64,000 nucleotides of DNA from Xenopus tropicalis (GCF_000004195.4 NC_030683.2:86329410-86393409); one strand, 5' to 3'. Positions 11,891-23,417 are shown, numbered from the stretch's first letter. Notes: a model not told the origin generated them from the sequence alone. Numbers and translations: made by a program.

Positions 11891-12216
11891 CCGGTATAGG
11901 ATTCCTTATTCGGAAACCCATTATCCAGAAAGTTCTGAATTACGGAAAGGCCATCTCCCATAGACTCCATTATAAGCAAATAATTTTAATTTTATAAAAT
12001 GATTTCCTTTTTCTCTGTAATAATAAAACAGAACCTTGTACTTGATCCTAACTAAGATATAATTAATCCTTATTGGGGGCAAAACAAGCCTATTGGTTTT
12101 TTCATTATTTAAATTATTTTTAGCAGACTGAAGTTATGGAGATCCAAATTACAGAAAAATCTCTTATCCAGAAAACCCCAGGTCCCAAGCATTCTGGATA
12201 ACAGGTCCCATACCTG
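11891..12216 (-). mobile_element. TA-duplicating MITE family B, full copy
   Basis: 326 bp. The right end is GGATAACAGGTCCCATACCTG followed by TA. The left end, CCGGTATAGGATTCCTTATTC, is its diverged partner, preceded by TT instead of TA. Internal blocks CATAGACTCCATT, TTTTTCTCTGTAATAATAAA and CCTTATTGG are shared with 14027 and 31539. Confidence 0.8.
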
Positions 12217-14026
12217 TATATATATTAAAAAACACAATAGGATTGAAACCTTACAACAGTTTATGGATCCAAATTACACAGGTGGCCATATAGCTTAGGT
12301 GAGTTGTGGGAGATTGTTTCAGATTGTAAATGATGGGTAGTAGAAGGCATGTGATAAAAGTGGCCTATGCAAACATAACACTTAGGTGATCAAGATGAAC
12401 ATCACTTTGGTGCTAATAAATTGATGATAAAATTTGCCAACTCTAGACCGTTTATTAGACAATGTATGCAAGTATCCCAATACCCTGCCAGACTAATATC
12501 TGGCTGAAAATCAGACAGATTTCTACTGGCCAGATTTGAAAATCCTATCTCTATATATCTGGAGTATGATCTAATTGTTTGTTCAGATTGGATCAGCCTG
12601 ATTTGGCCAGCACGGGGGTGGATAAGTCAGACATAGATAAGTTCAATTGGCAAGGTCTTTCTGTGCTGGGCAGCTTTAGAATGCCCTTCTTCTTTTAATG
12701 TCTCTGATTTGCCAAATTGATACACAAAGTAGAATTTCTAGTCTTTATTTGCCTTCCCATGTGTACACATTAAGAGGAGCAGATATGTGGTAGTAGCTAC
12801 AATGCATCATAAGAAAGAAATAAGGCAAGCAAAAGAGAAGAAATGTTCTCTTCACACAAACTATGCTTGCCCCAATATTTTAGTTTTCTTGCACTTCACA
12901 TGCTGCATTTCACTCTTGTGAGTTTTCAACTTCAATACAGATAAAAAAAGCATTTGACATATTTTATATCTTCAACAAGTCATTCCAATGGTGTTCAATA
13001 TTTATAAATCCAAAGGGGCGACCACTAAAGTACAATCAGTTCTCAGAACGATGTGTTTTTCTTCCATTCTTTTTTTGGCAGGTCAACATAGTGAATATCT
13101 AATAGGCGGAATGATTTATGATAGACAGATATACCTAACAAATAAAATTCATGGTTTCTCTGTTCACTTTAGGGATATGGCAACTTTCTGAAATTCATTG
13201 GATGTTATTGTCGGCTGACACTGGTGAGGTAAAGCACAGCGGTAATACTCAAAACACACAATATTAAATCAGAGTCCTAAAAATGACTAACTATTATGTT
13301 CATTTATAATAAAACATACTGTAATTCATAGTATGAAAAGCATTTTTATTAGGATTCACCTATCTACCTTCACTATATATTTTTAATTATTTATATATTA
13401 TTATATTTTTTTATTTTTATTTTTTTAAAGGATGGTCAAAATGAATATGAAGGCAAATGCATTAATGTCCCACTGGTACTTAAAAATGAAATAAGATATA
13501 ACACCTTTTCACCTTTGAAGCTGTATTTTCCCAATAGGACACTGTGCGTTCTGCCTACATGCGGGGCAAGAAGAAGGAGGCAGTGAAAGCCTAAAACTGG
13601 ATAGGACCCCAGTATAAATCATTATATGTTGGGATTTTTTTTAATACAGAAGGATACTTTACACTCCAGTATCAAATTCAGGAAATACTTTACAACATTT
13701 GATTAATACTATATACGGTTTAATGACTTTTATCATAAGGGCTAATTTAAGAACACCTATGAAAGTGTAATGTTTTTTGTCCAAAATGTAAGATGTGCAT
13801 GATGCATAAAACCCATGCAATTGCATTTGTGCTGCAACACAAGTCAAAAAAAATTGTGCTGAAAATTTTCATTGTTGGGGTTGCATAATTCCTGCTCTCT
13901 GCAAAAAAATGAAGGATCAGCATGTTTCTTTAAATACAAGTACGCTGCATATATTGATTTAGGCCACTGTGGCCTTCAGAGGTGGCAGTAGCTCCACGGT
14001 TCCTCTGAGTCAATATGGCACTTGTA
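12217..14026. other. Intergenic with repeat C copy 2
   Basis: Positions 12329-12425 are the second copy of repeat C (GTAGTAGAAGGCATGTGATAAA, TGCAAACATAACAC). The remainder is AT-rich and unique-looking, with a very AT-rich tract at 13380-13430. No gene seen. Confidence 0.5.
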
Positions 14027-14353
14027 CAGGTATGGGACCTGTTATCTATAATGCTAGGGACCAAGGATATTCTGGATAAGGGATCTTTCCGTTATTTGGA
14101 TCTCCATAACTTATGTCTGCTAAAAATCATTTTAATATTGAATAAACCCAATAGGCTTGTTCTGTCTCCTATAAGGATGAATTATACCTTAGTTGGGATC
14201 AAGTACAAGGTACTGTTTTATTATTACAGAGAAAAAGAAAATAATTTTTAAAAATTGGAATTATTTGCTTATAATAGAGTCTATGGGAGATGACCTTTCC
14301 GTAATTTGGAGCTTTCTAAATAATGGGTTTCCGGATAAGGGTTCCTATACCTG
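14027..14353 (+). mobile_element. TA-duplicating MITE family B, full copy
   Basis: 327 bp between two TA dinucleotides (14025-14026, 14354-14355). The ends are CAGGTATGGGACCTGTTATC and GGATAAGGGTTCCTATACCTG. The TA duplication and about 15-bp TIRs fit a Tc1/mariner-type or other TA-targeting transposase acting in trans. Open frames 14015-14251 and 14193-14492 lie on it and share peptide words with the frame at 31298-31717, which shows they are repeat shadows. Confidence 0.85.
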
Positions 14354-15381
14354 TACTACTAAAATTCAAACAAATTATTTAATGACGAGAGTCTGTTTTG
14401 TTATACGTTATTGTTTCTACAATGGAAATTTCCCTTTGACACCCACAGATGTGCATAATGACACCCACAGCAATATTTTGTTTATGCAATAATTTATACT
14501 TTAAAGTTTTACTGTCTTTTAATGTAAATAAATGAATACCAATACTCTGTAAGTAAAGATTTCTTTTTTTAATAAATGCACAGTCCTTCAGAAAGTCTTT
14601 AAAATTCCTTTTTTCAGCAATGTCAGTATCATCATCATCCAGTTTCAGCTGCAGGAGCCTGAAATAAAATTGTTCTTATTAAAATTATAATTTTCTGGGT
14701 AATTGAACATTTCAAAGTACATTGCCTCCCTCCTTTAACAAGCTATATTCTGATGAAACAAGGCAGGAAAATATAATTTCATTGCAATAATTACATTCTA
14801 ATTTTCCAAAAAAGAAATACCAGAGACAGAGATAATTGTCTGATGACAGATATTTCAATAAAAATATAGAAGACAACAGGCGCATAATTAAAACCTTAAT
14901 AGTGATCGTCACTAATGATTATCATTAACGATCAGGGAACATTTATTGCACTTTATACAATGTATGTCAATGTCAAACAGCATACCTACCTTATTAACTG
15001 CCTGCTTCACATGGCTAAAATTGCTCTTCCTGAACAGATTCTTATTTCTTACTGTTTGTTTCTGTGTGGATCGATGATAGATGGACAGACAGACAAACAG
15101 ATAGATTGATAGATAGATAGATAGATAGATAGATAGTTTATTGGGAGAAGGTTACTTGGGATAAACATGTGGTATAAAATAACTTTCAGAGAAATTTATG
15201 GCCACATTAATAATAGGGGCAAATTATTTAGCAAAGCAAAAATGTTCAGGGTTACTCACGTAACCCCATAACCCCATACACAGTAAAACACCTCTGTTTG
15301 CAGTCCACAGAACAGATACATTTTTATTTCACAATGGTACTAATATTTGTAGTATGTTCCCTGGTTCTATTCATGTAAAAC
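14354..15381. other. Intergenic, no gene seen
   Basis: AT-rich unique-looking DNA with one microsatellite (15104-15137, listed separately). No coding or RNA gene signal. Confidence 0.5.
15104..15137. repeat. (GATA)n microsatellite
   Basis: About eight head-to-tail GATA units ending the stretch ACAGACAGACAAACAGATAGATTGATAG. Confidence 0.9.
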
Positions 15382-16042
15382 TTAATAAAAAGGGACCTGT
15401 CTAGTGATGAGCAAATCTGACAGGAAAATTTGTGAAACAATCCAGGAATCGCATTTATCGCGCAAGTTTTTTTTATACGTGACATCGCTCCTTTTTTACA
15501 CTACGGTGTCAAATTGTGCTCAGTCACGTCAAATTGGGCACAGTCGCAACAATTACCCTGCTGCACATTTGCGCAACACAACTTGCCAATGGTGAAATGC
15601 TGAAATTCATTGCGAATGTCCATTTTCTCATCACTAGACCTGTCCTTTTCTATCATGTTAGTCAAGAAAAATGAACTTATACTATACAAATTATTTACAT
15701 TTGGTTTACATCAGTCTTGGAATTTACAATCACAGCAAGCAGGCAGGCAGCATTTTGTGGACACTGTTATTAAGAAACGTTTTGTATAACCCCAAAATCT
15801 TGTGAATGTGCCATATCGGCAATATATAGTAAGTGCTGAATGAAAAGTTCAAGTCATTGTAATTAAAAATCTGATCTATTAATCAATTATTGTTTGTTCC
15901 GCCCATATCAATATATGAATGAAAGATACATTTATTACCAGTATGGATGATTTAATAAAATAAATAATTTGGGTTTCATGTTTAATTTGCAAAGGACTTT
16001 TATTATACAGCTTTTTATGTGTGGGTAACAGGTCCCCTTTAA
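15382..16042. mobile_element. T2-type TTAA element split by a family A MITE
   Basis: The left end TTAATAAAAAGGGACCTGTC and right end GGGTAACAGGTCCCCTTTAA are inverted versions of one terminus, the same as in the element at 47126-47629. A 235-bp family A MITE sits inside the left TIR. Without it and one copy of its target duplication the element would be about 420 bp. Confidence 0.75.
15402..15636 (+). mobile_element. hAT-like MITE family A with perfect 8-bp TSD
   Basis: 235 bp from TAGTGATGAGCAAATCTGA to CATTTTCTCATCACTA. It is flanked by GACCTGTC on both sides (15394-15401 and 15637-15644). This perfect 8-bp duplication lies within the TIR of a TTAA element and is strong evidence for hAT-type integration. 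Confidence 0.92.
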
Positions 16043-16453
16043 ATTATCATTTATGGGTTCTCCCCATTGTAAAGCAAGAATCAGTGAATATCTCACTAAC
16101 ATCTATAAACCACAACCAAACCATAATAGTTCTATATTGCTCCCTCTCCTCAACCTTGGCAAAGCATATGTTACCCTTAACTTTAATTCACTCCAAATAG
16201 GCTTTTTCTGTAAAATGTCTGAATATTTGGATTTTAGTCAAGCCTTGTAAATATCTACCATTTGTCCTGGATACTGTAAAAATGAAAAAGGAAAGCACTG
16301 TCTGTCAAACAAACAGTTTATGATCAAAGCAATAAGGAATATACAAATATATTGATTTATTTGTAGAAACAACATTGGAGGTTTTGTTTGTAATGGAGCG
16401 TGTTAGTCACTAAACTGTAGGATTTCCTCTTTTGATCAAAAAATATGAAGACT
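16043..16453. other. Intergenic, no gene seen
   Basis: Unique-looking AT-rich DNA. A partial family A end (TAGTGATGAGAAAAATTTT) follows at 16454-16473. Confidence 0.5.
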
Positions 16454-16481
16454 AGTGATGAGAAAAATTTTGAGTCCTGCC

Positions 16482-16768
16482 CAGGGCCAGATTTTTAAAT
16501 AGGGGCCCCGAGAACACCCCCTTTAGCCGCCCACCTTGGCCGACCAGCACCCAAGCGTCAAGCGTGCGACACCACACCACCCGCACATGCAAGACACTTA
16601 ATTCATATGGAGCCGTGGGGAGAGTACGCGCTAAAGTTTCTGCGTGTCCTCTCCCCATTGCTCTGTATGCGGGCAAAATATTCTGGTGCGGCTGGGCGGC
16701 ATGCCGTCCCTAAATCTCTGCCGCCCAAGGCCTGGGCCTTTGTGGCCTAGGCCACAAATCCAGGCCTG
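16482..16768. mobile_element. hAT-type MITE with CAGGG...CCTG ends
   Basis: 287 bp, GC-rich. Ends CAGGGCCAGATTT and AAATCCAGGCCTG are near reverse complements. Flanks GTCCTGCC and GTTTTGCC match at six of eight positions, consistent with an aged 8-bp duplication. The length, CAG start and CTG end fit hAT. Open frames on both strands here have no domain. Confidence 0.65.
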
Positions 16769-16769
16769 G

Positions 16770-18318
16770 TTTTGCCAAAATGCCCCAATACACCTTTACA
16801 GCCAGACAAAAGCTAAGCACAAGACCAGCTTTTGAGCTGCATATTTGTAAAGAGTCGTTATCTACTTGTGTTGTTTGGTATAGTTGTTCTTTGCTATAAA
16901 GTATTTTGTGAAAATTGATTTAAGGAGAAGGAAGGGGAGGAGCTCTGGTCACTCTAGCTCTACTAATGTCAAGGCAACCTATTCTTTAAGTGTAAGGTAG
17001 GCCTGAGATTCCTAGCAACTGACAACTATGGAGTAAACCTACTAGCAAAAGGTCCGAGGTTTAAGGTGCACAAGTTAACAACCATGAAGTAAACCCACTA
17101 GCAGAGAGAGATAGAGAGAGAAAAAACAACTGTGCTATTTCACTGCTGGATTGTGCAATAAAAATATTCTGTTCTCCTTAATGGTGGGAATGAAAGATAA
17201 ATAATCTCTTGGGGGATCTAATAGTATAGCTAACCACCTCAGTCTAGGTAAAGGCTTGCATCTCCACAGCACAGAAAATCCTTTGTGGACAAGATTAGTA
17301 TGGGGAGTGTACTGTACTTTCCTGACAGTTTTAGTACTATCCCAAAAAGTCTGTTTCCTTAAAAAAAAAAAAAACCTATAATATTATTCATGGTTTTACA
17401 AGGACTTTTTATCATATTCCCTATAATATGTACTGAGTACATACTTTTTAAAAAAGGCATGTACCTTTACCTATGAAACAATTAATATAATGTGAAATGA
17501 ATAGGAATAAACATATGTTCATTTAGTAATATTATGAATTAAAATGGAGCAGAATTGCATTTTATTATTAACTTTCAAAATTAGTTTTTTTCCAGAACAA
17601 GCAATTCAATAAGCTTTTATGATTTAGAATCATTTAATGGCTCATTAAATATTCCTTAGCATTTGGCATTTTAACTTTAGCTTTCTTTATTAAAATTGTG
17701 TATTGTCATGTAACATTTTTTTCCCACATCTAACAACAATTGCCTTTTTATGTTATGACTTCAAACTGACTGAAATGTTCACTGCTTTTCAATAGCTGAA
17801 GATTATTTCAGCAAAGCTGAAGGCATATATCCCATAAATACACCACAGTGTATATAATGAGCACCCAAGGTATGCTATTCAGGCTCGCAGTATTGTGATC
17901 ATTACAGCTGATTTTAATGAAAGTGACATTTGCTTATATTTTGCCAAGTATTAGTTAATAGGGTTTTAATAAACATAAATGTAAGCTTTAGATGAATGCA
18001 CTTTCAACCTCATCTCAAACTTCCATTGAAATGTTATCAGGGTTTAGTGTGCTAAGGGAAAGTGCCGCAAAATTTGTATTTTCTTGATGTGTTATTTATT
18101 CTCTAATTTAGCTTCTCTGATAATGGTATGGTAATTTTAGGCCTCCCTTGGATTATTCTTGAAATGGTGGCCCTCTATCTTGAATTCTTCAATAGTAAAT
18201 AAATAGTATTATAATTATTATAATGTAGGAGCTACAGCCACCCCCTTTAACAATAGTCAGTGCCACATACAGTTCTGTACATTTAGCAATAACACTTGAG
18301 AAAGAATTACCGTATGTT
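16770..18318. other. Intergenic, partly conserved-looking
   Basis: No gene. The part around 17560-17960 is dense in TAAT/ATTA words and free of recognisable repeats (for example TTTAATGGCTCATTAAATATTCC as a split motif, and TCATTACAGCTGATTTTAATG). That texture is common in conserved non-coding DNA, but conservation cannot be tested here. Confidence 0.35.
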
Positions 18319-18450
18319 TTAAAGGGGTTACAACCCAAATAGAAAATGCTGCATAAAAAAATTAAAATAAATTCTATGAAACTTTTAAATATACTTTAGT
18401 TTAAAATGTCAACAGTATTTGAAAATGTAATTGTTAGAGAAAAATGTTAG
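18319..18450 (+). mobile_element. T2-type TTAA element, left end only
   Basis: TTAAAGGGGTTACAACCCAAAT is a typical left terminus of this group. The matching right terminus was not found downstream, so it is truncated or decayed. Confidence 0.45.
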
Positions 18451-18838
18451 TGTTTACAAGACAAGTATCATACAATTATGACACTCTATTCCTTTCTGCC
18501 ATATACATCTTGTACATCTTACAGAACCTGTAACTTGAATTGTGCTTGCTATTTATGAAAATACTTAAAAAAAAAATATTGTTGCTAGAGTGTGAGATTT
18601 CTGGAAATAGTATTATTTGCATAAAAATAATCTAATCTAACATTATTCTGGGTTGTTCTTCAAACCCATATGTAAAGACAAAATGATAACCAGTGCTATA
18701 GCCACAAATGCTGTTTGTGCTATTTGTTTCTGCAATAAATGAGTTAAAGCCATTGCCGGCTTCTTCCCTTTACAAAGATATAGCCACAAATGCACTTATA
18801 GTATAGGAGTTAAGCAATGTGCTTAAAAGGATTCTATT

Positions 18839-18905
18839 GAAAACAACAAGAGATCCTCTGCACTCACCCATTATCAGTGTTAACAGGACATTAAGCCATT
18901 CTGTG
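18839..18905. repeat. Repeat D, left piece
   Basis: CAACAAGAGATCCTCTGCACTCACCCATTATCA and GGACATTAAGCCATTCTGTG match 25059-25125. The match resumes at 19699 after an insertion of about 793 bp, so the uninterrupted copy at 25 kb acts as the empty site. Confidence 0.7.
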
Positions 18906-19348
18906 TAGTGATGAGCGAATCTGTTCCGTTTCGCTTCGCCGAAAAATTTGCGAATCTTTGAAAAGATCCGCGAAACGGCGAAAATGTCGTGCGACAAAAA
19001 AATTGTCGCCCGCGGCTATTATTTTGTCGCGCGGCTATTGTTTCGTCTCCCGCGGCTATTGTTTTGTCGCGCGGCTCTTGTTTCGTCGCCCGCAGCTCTT
19101 GTTTCGTCGCCCGCAGCTCTTGTTTCGTTGCCCGCGGCTATTGTTTTGTCGCGCGGCTATTATTTCGTCGCGCGTGGCTCTTGTTTCGTCACCCGCGGCT
19201 CTTGTTTCGTCGCCCGGTGCTATTGTTTTGTCGCGCGGCTATTATTTCGTCGCCCGCAGCTATTATTTTGTCGCACAGCTATTGTTTCGTCGCGCGCGGC
19301 TATTGTTTCGTCGCCCGCGGCTCTTGTTTCGTCGCGCGGCTCTTGTTT
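18906..19348 (+). mobile_element. Family A end with expanded internal minisatellite
   Basis: Begins TAGTGATGAGCGAATCTGTT with the usual GCGAAACGGCGAAAATG block. From about 18990 it consists of some 16 units of 18-24 bp of the type CGCCCGCGGCTATTGTTTCGT. Units alternate between -GTCGCGCGGCTATT- and -GTCGCCCGCGGCTCTT-. The usual CCAATGGCG half and right terminus are missing. Three plus-strand frames stay open across it (up to 248 codons) because the units carry no stop. They give Arg/Leu/Phe/Ser-rich repeats and are not genes. Confidence 0.8.
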
Positions 19349-19698
19349 TCTTACATGTCAGGCTGTCTTGGGGTGCGGCATCCAGGGGTGTCCCGGGATT
19401 GTCCTCCGGTGGTGAGTAGGGCGGCTGTGCATGGGCCTGGCCCCTGGTGGATCTGGTCTGTCGGGGCAGGGCCTGGGCAGTTGCTCCCCCCGGTCGGGTT
19501 GTGCCAGGGCAAGATAGTGCTGCCTCTCCTCTCTGGTTGCTCCGCCCTCCTGGATCCGATGCCGGATGACGTCACAGGCATCAGGGAGCCAGGAAGTGGA
19601 AGGTGTCCCAGAGGGGACCGGGGGAGTCTTGTCTGCACCTACGGCACACCAGGCAACATCTCACTAGTGTGCCGCGGAACAGCGGTTGAAAAACGCTG
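19349..19698 (-). mobile_element. hAT-Tip100-like element end
   Basis: Read on the minus strand the end is CAGCGTTTTTCAACCGCTG, then TTCCGCGGCACACTAGTGAG and later GGTGTGCCGTAGG. This resembles the terminus of hAT-Tip100/Zaphod-type elements. The interior is GC-rich with a TGACGTCA at 19567-19574. Its own left end is not seen. Instead it is joined directly to the family A half at 18906, making a chimeric insertion. Confidence 0.55.
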
Positions 19699-19824
19699 CA
19701 TTAGACTACCAAGATATGCCCTTCCCTTTAAGTAACAGGTAATTTTTGTTCATATATTGCTATATACGTCAAGCTGGCCAACTACGTCAAAGTCATCTCA
19801 ACTTTCCCTTTTCTTTGTTATAGC
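19699..19824. repeat. Repeat D, right piece
   Basis: CATTAGACTACCAAGATATGCCC, CTTTAAGTAACAGG, TTGTTCATATATTG and AAGCTGGCCAACTACGTCAAAGTCATC continue the match to 25120-25225. Confidence 0.7.
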
Positions 19825-19828
19825 TTAA

Positions 19829-20407
19829 AAGGATTCTGTCATGGGAAAACCATTATTCAAAAGAACAAACAGATTTTGTATATTTCATTTTAAAATGTGA
19901 TGTGGGGCTAGCCATATTCTTAGTTTCTCAGGTGCCCTCAGCCATGTGACCTGTGCTCTGATAAACTTAAGTCACTCTTTACCACTGCGCTGCAAGTTGG
20001 AGTGATATCTCCCCCCTCCTTTTCACCCCCAGCAGCTGATCGGCAGAACAATGGGATAATAGCAATATAACAGCTCCCTGACACCTATATTGCTAAAGAT
20101 CCTCCCATGCCCCACCTAATGGTAGATATGATATCAACACTTAATAATAAAAATCAAGGCCGGCTCACCCAGTTTATGGAGCAGGAGAAACAACAGGTTA
20201 CCTGAAAGCTGTTCCATCATGTAGCGCTGGCTCCTTCTGAAAGCCCAAGATCAGGCACAATGACCTGAGATGGCTGCCTACACACTAATATTACAGATAA
20301 GAAAAGATACATGTTTTGGTTCAATAAAATTTTAAATGGTAGAATTAATTATTTGTAATGTAATTTAGTATTAAAAACTACACCATAAAAATCATGATAT
20401 AATCCCT
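19829..20407. mobile_element. T2-type TTAA element
   Basis: 579 bp between TTAA (19825-19828) and TTAA (20408-20411). The ends are AAGGATTCTGTCATGG and ATCATGATATAATCCCTT. Internal text such as GGGGCTAGCCATATTCTTAGTTTC and CATGTGACCTGTGCTCTGATAAAC is shared with 33890-34717, so this is an uninterrupted paralogue of that split copy. No coding capacity. Confidence 0.8.
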
Positions 20408-20660
20408 TTAATAGTACACATGTTTAATGAATGACTTGAATTACAAGAATCATGGTTAAAGATATTTGCAAAAACAACTTCCAAGGTAAGCCACCTGATT
20501 TGGTACCACACCCCCAGGTTGAGGTTAAATAAGGATCAATGCAAACATTCTTGTTTGTGCTTAGTGCTGGCAAATAACCAAATCAATCCATTAATGTTTA
20601 AAGTTCCCCATTGCTGTGTTTGATTTTTTGCAAGATATCAAAAACCTTCTTATTCTCCTT

Positions 20661-20838
20661 AAGGGCGAAGACACATGCAGTGATTAGTTTCTAAAAAGTA
20701 GGTTGCGGCGACTAATGGTGCCACTTTTCCACCGTAGGTTATTGCATGAGTCACTGCGACGAATCGTGCACGGTTTCCCTCTGCATGGATTAGTCACCGC
20801 AACTTTTGTCGCTAATTGACAAGTGTGTCTTCGTCCTA
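20661..20838. mobile_element. MITE with AGGGCGAAGACACA ends
   Basis: About 178 bp. AGGGCGAAGACACATG at the left and TGTGTCTTCGTCCT at the right are inverted. Internal GCGGCGACTAATGG and ATTAGTCACCGCAAC also pair. The target duplication is unclear. Confidence 0.7.
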
Positions 20839-21034
20839 AATTATTGAACTTATACATTATACAGTATGTCAGGGTACAGATTCCTGCAACATAGATGACA
20901 AAACTTGTGGGAAAAAAACAAAAAATAAAAAATGTGAACACATTTAAGGGTAGCATGTGGTAGCGTGGTGCAACAATGAATATAGTATTTTTTTTTGTTG
21001 TTGTTGTTGTTATTCCTCCCCATGTGGTTATAGC

Positions 21035-21294
21035 TAGTGATGAGCAAATCTGTCCCATTTCACTTTGCCGAAAAATTCGCAAATCTTTCAAAAGTTTTGC
21101 GAAACGCCAAAAAATTCAACAAAAAAATGTTGCCTGCACGACTATTCTTGTAACAATTTTTGAACACACGACTAATCTTGTGACAATTTTTGGACGCGCA
21201 ATGAATTTTTCCGCAGCAAATTTTTTCATCCCTTTTGCGAAACAATCTGCCAATGGTGAAACGTGGAAATTCACCTCTAATCCGCCCATCACAA
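21035..21294 (+). mobile_element. hAT-like MITE family A copy
   Basis: Left end TAGTGATGAGCAAATCTGTCC, then GCCGAAAAATTCGCAAATC, CTGCCAATGGTGAAACGTGG, and a decayed right end CCGCCCATCACAA. Flanks GTTATAGC and ATCATAGC match at six of eight positions. Open frames on both strands are shadows. Confidence 0.75.
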
Positions 21295-21302
21295 ATCATA
21301 GC

Positions 21303-21943
21303 TTCCTCTCCAGAACAAAAATGTACTGGCAGTCAATTAGTTTTTTTAAAGACCAGTACATTTGTGTGTTTTTTTTAGTTTTTTAATTTCTTTTTCCAGT
21401 ATAATCATATCACTTACGCAATAAAATAAAGGCATACTTTAAATCTACACTTTAAAATAAAAGTTTAATTTCTGTGACCTTATTTCTTTTTACAAAATAT
21501 CTATGGAGACAAATATTGGACATTTAATAGAGTTGAACATTTCTAATATTGCATGCTATGCTCTACCATCGAAAGAACATTACTTAGAACTTATACTTCA
21601 TTAAATGCAGTACATTACCAAATGTTTAAATAATGCATCAACCCATACTTTCTATCTGAAAGAATGCGCTAGTCAGTTTGTAACCTTCAAAGAAACCCAC
21701 AATGATATCGAACAAACTCAAATTCTTTTGTTTTATGCACGTGTAGTGTCATATTCACTTATATGGATACCCCTGAATGCTATTTATTTTACTTAGTGAT
21801 AATTATAATTATTGCAGAACACATATGTACAGTGTGTTCTGTAGATCTTGCAGACAATGCACTACTGAGCCATCATTTCTACTTTATTATCAATTGAGTT
21901 ATTTTTCAGCAAAACAAAGGATTTAGTTTAGATGAAAAGTTTT
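21303..21943. other. Intergenic, no gene seen
   Basis: AT-rich unique-looking DNA. The open frame 21605-21796 has no recognisable feature. Confidence 0.5.
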
Positions 21944-21951
21944 ATGACAAT

Positions 21952-22342
21952 TAGTGATGAGCTCATTTCTTCACCAGGCAAGGATACACAGCAAATTTCT
22001 GCAAAATTTTGCCATGAGAAATTTGCGGGTGTGTCAAAAAAAGACCAGGTCACATCAAAATAGGCACGGTTGTACCAAAATAGGCATGGTTGTACTAAAA
22101 TAGGCATGGTTGTACCAAAATAGGCATGGTTGTACTAAAATAGGCATGGTTGTACCAAAATAGGCACGGTTGTACCAAAATAGGCACGGTTGCATCAAAA
22201 TAGGCACATGTCAAAAAAAGTAGCATGCGTCAAAAAAAGACGCTACATCCAGGTTTCGCAAATTTTCCACTGTTTCGATAATTTTTCCATTAGTTTGCGA
22301 ATTTTTCAGTGAAGCGAAACAGGACAGATTAGGTTATCACTA
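21952..22342 (-). mobile_element. Family A MITE with eight 20-bp tandem units
   Basis: TAGTGATGAGCTCATTTCTTC at the left and GACAGATTAGGTTATCACTA at the right. Flanks ATGACAAT (21944-21951) and ATCACAAT (22343-22350) match at seven of eight. At 22057-22207 lie eight units of AAAATAGGCAYGGTTGTACC. Units 2 to 5 alternate between the -TACC and -TACT forms, a 40-bp higher-order pattern. Other copies of the family have only one or two such units. Confidence 0.88.
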
Positions 22343-22350
22343 ATCACAAT

Positions 22351-23409
22351 TTAGCAGGTGTCTTCCCACCATTTTTATTTGTGCATGAAGTATTCCATGT
22401 GTACTTGATATTTAAGTATATTCAGTCAAAATGCAGCCAGAAACAAGTATTACTTTAGCCCTGGTTCATGTACATTTCATCCATATGCATTGGTCATGCT
22501 TATTAAATAAAACAGTAGAAAAATTGCCATTGCATCTTGTAAATTCTGACAAGTTACCTTCTTCCTTTGTGTTTTTGAATACTGATATACACTTTTTTTC
22601 TACAATATTTTGAATAATTGTAGGCTATGTTGTCCATGATAAGAACTATAAATGAACTAATTGAATCAAGCAATTTTGATTTTCCTATATATAATATGAT
22701 TGTGGAATAATTCTGTTGTGCCAAGTACCTTAAAACATATCATTCTTTGTTCTGGTCTTCTCTTTATGAAGTTGACATTTAAATGCCCTTTTAACATCAA
22801 CAGTCAAACCTCAAAGAACATTTTCTAAGCCAGACTGAAAAATCAATAACTACAGTATTTGTCTTTACTGTAGCTGCGCTTTGAAGCAAAGTTCCAACAT
22901 CTGCCAATGCTTCATTGAGGACTGAGAGCAAACCTATGGTGGTATAACAGAGAAATTAAATTTAAAAAAACTCATGTGTTTCAATCACATAATAATAACT
23001 ATTTTTAGAATGACACTTTCCCAAAATGTTAAAATATGGAAATAAGCTTAAATGTAGGAAAACCAGTCACAACTGACAGTAGATTATCTACCTTTGGCAC
23101 TCATACCATATGGTACATTGACTTCAACCACATTTGGCATCTGTATTAATGTGGCAGTAATAGCTACAAACACATTTTTCATATGTTACCAGCGGATGAC
23201 ATAATGCAACTGATTATGGAAAAGGAGGATAACCGCACAGACATGCTGCAGTTAGAAAACAGAATGATCTTCTTTTCTCACTGCATGAAGATAGTATTAC
23301 ATTACACAGAACTGATCAGCCACTGTTGGGGAGGTTGGCCACCTCCTGGCTAACAAAAATATTATACAGTATACTATTCTGAAACTTAAAGGTCTAAACT
23401 GCTTAAGTG
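22351..23409. other. Intergenic, no gene seen
   Basis: Unique-looking AT-rich DNA without recognisable repeat termini, RNA genes or coding similarity. Confidence 0.5.
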
Positions 23410-23417
23410 AATACTAA

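Noticed and set aside
18948..19735. Three overlapping plus-strand frames (up to 248 codons) rich in Arg, Leu, Phe and Ser
   Set aside because: They are simultaneous readings of the GC-rich tandem array inside a family A element. No domain and no start context.
22057..22207. 20-bp direct repeats considered as a CRISPR-like or binding-site array
   Set aside because: Units are contiguous with no spacers and lie within a family A MITE with readable target duplications.
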